A stretch of 64,000 nucleotides of DNA, taken from positions 482,591-546,590 of the forward strand of contig NZ_ML769313.1 in NCBI RefSeq assembly GCF_009720365.1, written 5' to 3'. Position numbers and translations under genes: made by a program. The notes below the pieces were generated by a model, which ran no database searches, was not told the origin of the DNA, and worked only from the letters and a program-made list of their open reading frames with translations. Below are positions 59,667 to 64,000 of the stretch, one piece after another. The stretch comes from Catellatospora paridis. Lineage in GTDB: Bacteria; Actinomycetota; Actinomycetes; Mycobacteriales; Micromonosporaceae. Within the stretch, counting starts at the first letter, position 1, and the number at the start of each line of letters is the position of its first letter.

Positions 59667-60459
59667 CGGCCCGGGCGGAGTGGTGGCGGCTCAGCGGGAT
59701 GACCATCGGGGTGGCGGTGACGGGGTCGGGCACCACCTGGCAGCCCAGCCCGAACACCTCGGTGACCAGCTCCGCCGTCACCACCGTGGCCGGGTCGCCC
59801 TCGGCCGCGATCCGCCCGTCGCGCATCACCACGAGATGGTCGGCATACCGGCAGGCCTGGTTGAGATCGTGCAGCACCATCACCACGGTGCGGCCGTCGC
59901 GCCGGTTCAGGTCGGTGACCAGGTCCAGCACGTCGACCTGATGGGCCAGGTCCAGGTAGGTCGTGGGCTCGTCGAGCAGCAGCACCGGGGTCTGCTGGGC
60001 GACGGCCATCGCGATCCAGGCCCGCTGCCGCTGCCCACCGGACAGCTCGTCGACGGGCCGGTGGGCGAGGTCGGTCATGCCGGTGGCGGCCAGCGCCGCG
60101 GCGACGGCCTCCTCGTCGGCGGCGGACCACTGCCGCCACCAGGTCTGGTGCGGCGAGCGGCCCCGGCCGACCAGGTCGAGCACACTGATGCCCTCCGGGG
60201 CGGCGGGAGTCTGCGGCAGGATGCCCACCTGCCGCGCGACCTGCCTGGTCGGCAGCGCGTGGATGGCCCGCCCGTCGAGCAGCACCGCGCCGTGCGCGGG
60301 GCGCATCAGCCGGGCGAGCGCGCGCAGCAGGGTCGACTTGCCGCAGGCGTTGGCCCCGACGACGACCGTGACCCGGCCCTCGGGGATCTGCAGGTCGAGA
60401 CCGGACACGACGGTCCGGTCGTCGTAGGCGAGGGTCAGGCTCTCGGCCCGGAGCGTCAC
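59656..60459 (-). CDS. Iron-siderophore ABC transporter ATP-binding protein (FepC-like)
   Basis: 267 residues from a GTG at 60459 with an AAGGAGG seven bases upstream, a better start than the upstream GTG at 60516. Walker A is [13 protein letters not shown], the signature is [10 protein letters not shown], and Walker B is [12 protein letters not shown] with the H-loop [33 protein letters not shown] is characteristic of the FepC/FhuC siderophore subfamily. It is the third gene of the minus-strand transporter operon and powers the two FecCD permeases upstream. Confidence 0.92.
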   Translation of the reverse strand: MTLRAESLTLAYDDRTVVSGLDLQIPEGRVTVVVGANACGKSTLLRALARLMRPAHGAVLLDGRAIHALPTRQVARQVGILPQTPAAPEGISVLDLVGRGRSPHQTWWRQWSAADEEAVAAALAATGMTDLAHRPVDELSGGQRQRAWIAMAVAQQTPVLLLDEPTTYLDLAHQVDVLDLVTDLNRRDGRTVVMVLHDLNQACRYADHLVVMRDGRIAAEGDPATVVTAELVTEVFGLGCQVVPDPVTATPMVIPLSRHHSARAVTA

Positions 60460-60517
60460 CGGACCTCCTTGGTGGACAGGGCCGCCTGCGGGCGGTGGCG
60501 GGAACGAAGAGGTCACG

Positions 60518-61582
60518 TCAGCCTCCGCTGCCGGCGCGGTTGGAGCGGACCAGGAGCCGGAGCAGGAACCCGGCGCCGATGGCGCCGGTCACCACCCCGA
60601 CCGGCAGGTCCGTGTCGGGGAGCAGGTGCCGGGCCAGCAGGTCGCTGCCGGACACCAGCAGGACGCCGGTCAGCGCGGACAGCAGGACCGGCGGCGCGGA
60701 CAGCCTGGCCAGGCGCTGGGCGATCTGCGGCGCGGCCAGCGACACGAACAGCACCGGCCCGGCCGCCGCGGTGGCGAACGACACCAGCGCGACGCTGACC
60801 AGCAGCAGCAGGCCGCGGGCGAGCTGCACGGGGGTGCCGAGGCCGCGGGCGACGTCGTCGCCGAGCTGCAGGTTGCGGTTCCAGCCGGCCAGCAGCAGGG
60901 CCGCGGGCAGCAGCACCGCGACGGCGACACCCAGCGGGCGTACGGCCTCCCAGCCGCGCCCGTTGAGGTTGCCGACCAGCCAGCCGACCGCCTCCTGCGC
61001 CTGGTGCATCTTGGCCCGGGTGAGCAGGTAGTCGGTGGCGCTGGTGCACATCCAGGACACGCCGATGCCGACCAGCACGATCCGGAACCCGGTGCTGCCC
61101 CGCCGCCAGGCCAGCAGGTACACGGCGAGCGCGCCGAGCAGCCCGCCGGCCAGGCCCAGGGTGGGCGTGCCGAGGGTGTCGCCGAAGCCGAGCACGATCC
61201 CGGCTACGACCGCGGTGGTGGCCCCGGCGTTGATGCCGACCATGTCGGGGCTGGCCAGGGCGTTGCGGGTGATCGCCTGCAGCACCGCGCCGGAGGCCGC
61301 GAACGCCGCGCCGACCAGCACGCCGGTGAGCGCGCGGGGCAGCCGCACCTCGTGGACGACGAAGACGGTGCCGCGTGCGCCGGAGCGCCACAGCGCCGGG
61401 ACCACGTCGACCAGCGGCACGGGGTAGTCGCCGAGCGCCAGCCCGAGGCAGAACACGCCGAATGCGGCGAGCGCGGTGCCGACGCACATGACGACCAGGC
61501 GCGGACGCAGGGGCAGGCCCAGTACCGCCGGCCGGAGCGTGCGCGGCCGGTCCTCGACGGCGGTGGCGGTCACGGTGCTCAC
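60518..61582 (-). CDS. FecCD-family siderophore permease 2
   Basis: 354 residues from a GTG at 61582, which overlaps the stop of the first permease gene by 4 bp (GTGA). About ten transmembrane helices. The family motif is [42 protein letters not shown] (quoted in part: [17 protein letters not shown]), and the C-terminal [18 protein letters not shown] is the FecCD coupling region. It pairs with permease 1 as a heterodimer in the cytoplasmic membrane. Confidence 0.9.
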   Translation of the reverse strand: MSTVTATAVEDRPRTLRPAVLGLPLRPRLVVMCVGTALAAFGVFCLGLALGDYPVPLVDVVPALWRSGARGTVFVVHEVRLPRALTGVLVGAAFAASGAVLQAITRNALASPDMVGINAGATTAVVAGIVLGFGDTLGTPTLGLAGGLLGALAVYLLAWRRGSTGFRIVLVGIGVSWMCTSATDYLLTRAKMHQAQEAVGWLVGNLNGRGWEAVRPLGVAVAVLLPAALLLAGWNRNLQLGDDVARGLGTPVQLARGLLLLVSVALVSFATAAAGPVLFVSLAAPQIAQRLARLSAPPVLLSALTGVLLVSGSDLLARHLLPDTDLPVGVVTGAIGAGFLLRLLVRSNRAGSGG

Positions 61583-62610
61583 ATCTCGGCCAGGCGTCGG
61601 CGGCGGGCCAGCGCGATGAAGAACGGCCCGCCGAGGAACGCCACGACGATGCCGGCCTGGATCTCCTCGGGGCGGGCGACGACGCGGCCGAGCACGTCGG
61701 CGGCGATCAGCAGGCTCGGCGCGCCGAGCAGGGTCAGCGCGAGGATGCGCCGGTGGTCGGGGCCGGTGACCATGCGGGCCAGGTGCGGGGTGACCAGTCC
61801 GATGAAGACGATCGGCCCGGCCAGCGCGACGGCGGTGCCGGCCAGCACGGTGATGGCCAGGGTCGCGCGCAGGCGGATCAGGCCGACCCGGCGGCCCAGC
61901 GCCGCGGCGACGTCCTCGCCCAGGGCGAGGCTGTTGAGGGCGGGTGCGGTGGCCAGGGCGAGCACCGCCGCAGCGGCCAGCAGCGGAGTCACCTGCCACA
62001 GCGTGCCTGCGTCGGCGGAGGTGAGGGATCCGGCCGCCCAGAACCGGAACCGGTCCAGTGCGAGCGGGTTCTGCAGCACGAGGGCGCTGGTGAAGGAGCC
62101 GAGCAGGAACGTCACCGCGATCCCGGCGAGTGCGGTCTTGACCGGGGTCGCGCCGCCGCGGCCGAGGCCGCCGAGCAGGTGGACGCTGACCGCGCCGGCG
62201 AGCGCGCCGGCGAACGCGTACCAGATGAGGTTGGTGGGTGCGGTGCTCGCGCCGAACGCCGCGACCGCGAGCACGATGGCGAACGAGGCCCCGGCGCTGA
62301 CCCCGAGCAGGCCGGGGTCGGCGAGCGGGTTGCGGGTCAGGCCCTGCATCAGCGCGCCGGCCAGGCCGAGCGCCGCGCCGACGAGCAGCCCGGTGGCGGT
62401 GCGCGGCAGGCGCACGTGCCACACGATCGCCTCGATCTGCGGGTCGACACGGGCGCGGTCGAACAGCGCTTCGGCGACCTGTCCGATGGGGACGGCGCGG
62501 CTGCCGAAGGTCAGCGAGAGCAGGCACAGCACGGCCAGCAGCAGCGCCGCGGCGGGCAGGTAGGCGATGGCGCGGCGCAGCGGGGCGGGTGGCGGGGGAG
62601 CGGGGGTCAC
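61579..62610 (-). CDS. FecCD-family siderophore permease 1
   Basis: 343 residues from a GTG at 62610 with GAGGTCGAA upstream. About ten transmembrane helices. The motif is RLPRTATGLLVGAALGLAGALMQGLTRNPLADPGLLGVSAGAS (quoted in part: RNPLADPGLLGVSAGAS) and the coupling region is GPIVFIGLVTPHLARMV. It is the first gene of the operon, directly downstream of the iron-box region, so its expression should rise when iron is scarce. Confidence 0.92.
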   Translation of the reverse strand: MTPAPPPPAPLRRAIAYLPAAALLLAVLCLLSLTFGSRAVPIGQVAEALFDRARVDPQIEAIVWHVRLPRTATGLLVGAALGLAGALMQGLTRNPLADPGLLGVSAGASFAIVLAVAAFGASTAPTNLIWYAFAGALAGAVSVHLLGGLGRGGATPVKTALAGIAVTFLLGSFTSALVLQNPLALDRFRFWAAGSLTSADAGTLWQVTPLLAAAAVLALATAPALNSLALGEDVAAALGRRVGLIRLRATLAITVLAGTAVALAGPIVFIGLVTPHLARMVTGPDHRRILALTLLGAPSLLIAADVLGRVVARPEEIQAGIVVAFLGGPFFIALARRRRLAEM

Positions 62611-62632
62611 TTCGACCTCATGGCGGCCATCT

Positions 62633-62651
62633 TAAGGTGAGGCTTGCCTTA
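62633..62651. promoter_or_regulatory. Iron box (IdeR/DmdR1-type), transporter side
   Basis: TAAGGTGAGGCTTGCCTTA is a 19-bp dyad with 7 of 9 pairs complementary and matches the actinobacterial iron-box consensus TTAGGTTAGGCTAACCTAA in its AGG..CCT arms. It lies 23 bp upstream of the permease start. Confidence 0.7.
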
Positions 62652-62696
62652 CTGCACGACAGGGCATGAGCTGGGCAAATGCCGTGAATCTTGAAA

Positions 62697-62715
62697 TTAG
62701 GTTAGCCTTACTTTA
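62697..62715. promoter_or_regulatory. Iron box (IdeR/DmdR1-type), receptor/NRPS side
   Basis: TTAGGTTAGCCTTACTTTA follows the iron-box consensus in its left half (TTAGGTTAG) and is degenerate on the right. It lies 39 bp upstream of the lipoprotein receptor start. With the first box it would give coordinated iron repression of both divergent units. Confidence 0.65.
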
Positions 62716-62753
62716 CCATCCCCTCAGTTGCCCACCCACGTCGAGGGGAAGTC

Positions 62754-63794
62754 ATGTCCACCCTGCCGAAGCACGCCGGCCCTCCGCGCGCACGTCGTCT
62801 GTGGTCGGTCACCGGCCGTATGACCGCAGCGCTCGCGGTGGCCGCGCTGGCCCTCACCGCCTGCGGCGGTGACCCGGCCGCGACGCCCGCGCCGAGCGGT
62901 TCCGCAGCTCAGGGCGCAACCTTCCCCGTCACCGTCTCCCACAAGTACGGCGACACCGTCATCGACAAGGCCCCGACCCGCGTGGTCACCCTCGGGCTCA
63001 GCGACCAGGACCCGGTGCTCGCCCTCGGCGTGGTGCCGGTCGGCTCCATCGACTGGTTCGGCGAGCGCCCCTACGGCAAGTGGCCGTGGGCGCAGCCGCT
63101 GTGGGGCAGCAAGGCCCCCGAGGTCGTCGGCGAGCGCGACGAGTACAACCTCGAGAAGATCGCGGCGCTGAACCCCGACCTGATCATCGGTATGTACTCC
63201 GGCATGAGCCAGGACCAGTACACCAAGCTCACCCAGATCGCGCCGACCGTGGCGCAGGTCAAGGGCTACGACGACTACAGCGCGCCGTGGCAGGAGATGA
63301 CCATGCACGCCGGCCGGGCGCTCGGGCAGCCCGCCAAGGCCGCCGAGCTGATCGCCGCGATCGACAAGCGGCTGGCCGACCTCAAGGCCAAGAACCCGCA
63401 GTTCACGGGCAAGACCGTGGCCGTGGTCGAGCCGTACGAGCCCGGCAAGTACGCCGTGTTCGCGCCGAGTGACCCGAAGGTCGTGCTGCTGACGCAGCTC
63501 GGCTTCACCGTGCCGGAGGCCATCGTCAAGGCGGCCGGCAAGGAGTACGCCGCGGAGATCGGCTCCGAGCGGCTCGACCTGATCGACGTGGACAAGCTCG
63601 TCTTTCTCACCGCCGATGCGTCCACCGAGACGACCGTCAAGGCCGACAAGGTCTACACCACGCTCAAGGTCGCCAAGGAGAACCGGGCCGTGTTCCTGCC
63701 GTACGAGACGCCGCCACTGGGCGCCGCGCTGTCCTTCAGCACGGTGCTGAGCATCCCGTACGCGCTGGACCAGCTGGCCCCACTGCTCGGCTGA
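62754..63794 (+). CDS. Siderophore-binding lipoprotein (FepB/FhuD-type)
   Basis: 346 residues from the ATG at 62754 behind GAGGGGAAG. It has a long basic N-region, then the lipobox ALALTACGG (lipidated C37), a short Ala/Pro linker, and a class III periplasmic-binding fold: DTVIDKAPTRVVTLGLSDQDPVLALGVVPVG, LEKIAALNPDLIIGMYSG, QIAPTVAQVKGY, and a long central helix. It captures the ferric siderophore outside the membrane for the FecCD permeases. The next gene on the strand is the siderophore NRPS. Confidence 0.93.
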   Translation: MSTLPKHAGPPRARRLWSVTGRMTAALAVAALALTACGGDPAATPAPSGSAAQGATFPVTVSHKYGDTVIDKAPTRVVTLGLSDQDPVLALGVVPVGSIDWFGERPYGKWPWAQPLWGSKAPEVVGERDEYNLEKIAALNPDLIIGMYSGMSQDQYTKLTQIAPTVAQVKGYDDYSAPWQEMTMHAGRALGQPAKAAELIAAIDKRLADLKAKNPQFTGKTVAVVEPYEPGKYAVFAPSDPKVVLLTQLGFTVPEAIVKAAGKEYAAEIGSERLDLIDVDKLVFLTADASTETTVKADKVYTTLKVAKENRAVFLPYETPPLGAALSFSTVLSIPYALDQLAPLLG

Positions 63795-63851
63795 GCCCGT
63801 CCCACCGTTACCAAACGCGCCACCCGTACCGCCCCCGAAAGGTGTCTCCCC

Positions 63852-64000
63852 GTGACCGAGACCGTGTCCCAGCCCGTATCGGACGAGGAGCTGCACCGCA
63901 TCCTCGTGGCGTGGAACGACACCGCTTGCGGGCAACCGCCGGCGACCTGGCCGGAGCTGTTCACCGACCAGGTCGCCGGGCGGCGCGACGAGATCGCGCT
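63852..64000 (+). CDS. Non-ribosomal peptide synthetase, N-terminal fragment (runs off the window)
   Basis: A GTG at 63852 behind GAAAGG starts MTETVSQPVSDEELHRIL, then VAWNDTACGQPPATWPELFTDQVAGRRDEIA, open to the window edge. WN.T....P....ELF..QV...D..A is the usual entry to an adenylation domain, so this protein begins with an A domain without a preceding condensation domain. It is therefore probably the loading module. With the iron boxes and receptor it should make the siderophore. Only 49 codons are visible. Confidence 0.85.
   Translation, partial: MTETVSQPVSDEELHRILVAWNDTACGQPPATWPELFTDQVAGRRDEIA

Noticed and set aside
60626-62563. Long open frame on the plus strand across the siderophore permeases
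   Set aside because: Antisense to two FecCD permeases with full motifs; composition is that of a shadow frame.
1-64000. tRNA, rRNA, transposase, integrase or attachment sites
   Set aside because: Looked for on both strands by reading; no cloverleaf-like segment, DDE or integrase motif, or att-type repeat was found.

Overview
The window is high-GC DNA with short intergenic gaps, many GTG and some TTG starts, SARP/AfsR, PadR, LacI, ArsR, AraC and ECF41 regulators, and IdeR/DmdR-type iron boxes. This points to a filamentous actinobacterium. Four intergenic copies of a palindrome built on AAGGAAGGGCACCTTC, and repeated GCAAGATCGTC elements, make me think of Micromonosporaceae; that placement is inference and no search was run. 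I see no rRNA, tRNA, CRISPR array, transposase or prophage, and the window reads as ordinary chromosome with many small one- to three-gene units.

Layout. 1-6.7 kb: a frameshifted VOC gene, a metallophosphoesterase, an Mce-like membrane protein, a beta-propeller protein, a LysR regulator divergent from a DapA-family lyase, and a DUF1963/DUF4265-like pair. 6.8-12.5 kb: a secreted M4 metalloprotease, a secreted Calx-beta protein and a large AfsR-type SARP regulator. The protease and the Calx-beta gene share an exact CACAACC-N4-CACAACC direct repeat in their promoters, which is the site geometry of SARP activators. 12.6-18 kb: small membrane and lipoprotein genes (one resembles the FtsX ectodomain), a HelD-like helicase, a two-domain VOC protein and a polytopic membrane protein. 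18-24 kb: a 1642-residue secreted ThuA/sugar-dehydrogenase/carbohydrate-binding protein divergent from an amidohydrolase. 24-35.4 kb: two glycosyltransferases, an APH-like kinase, a reductase, PadR plus a flavin monooxygenase, a GH128-like glycosidase, a DUF3040 protein, trpF with an epoxide-hydrolase-like gene, and an orphan modB. 35.4-46 kb: an amidohydrolase, DUF4259, kinases, an SGNH hydrolase, an isolated hemC, a HEAT-repeat protein, an AraC-RibD-kinase group, GNAT and a nucleotidyltransferase.

46-55 kb: an ArsR/SRPBCC operon with a leaderless-type promoter, a GH3 glucosidase-LacI operon with a palindromic operator, a secreted HNH nuclease, a heptad-repeat protein paired with a SET-domain protein, and an enolase-superfamily dehydratase overlapping a Gfo/Idh/MocA dehydrogenase. 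55-58.7 kb: an NDH-2-like oxidoreductase plus ECF41 sigma operon preceded by an ECF41-type promoter, then a secreted glycerophosphodiesterase preceded by three 11-bp-phased PHO-box units. 58.9-64 kb: a membrane protein, then an iron-siderophore locus. Its two FecCD permeases and ATPase face a lipoprotein receptor and the start of an NRPS across a region with two iron boxes, and the biosynthetic genes continue past the right edge.

The most interesting content is regulatory. Several promoters can be paired with their likely regulators from the sequence alone: SARP, ECF41, ArsR, LacI, PadR, PhoP and IdeR/DmdR.
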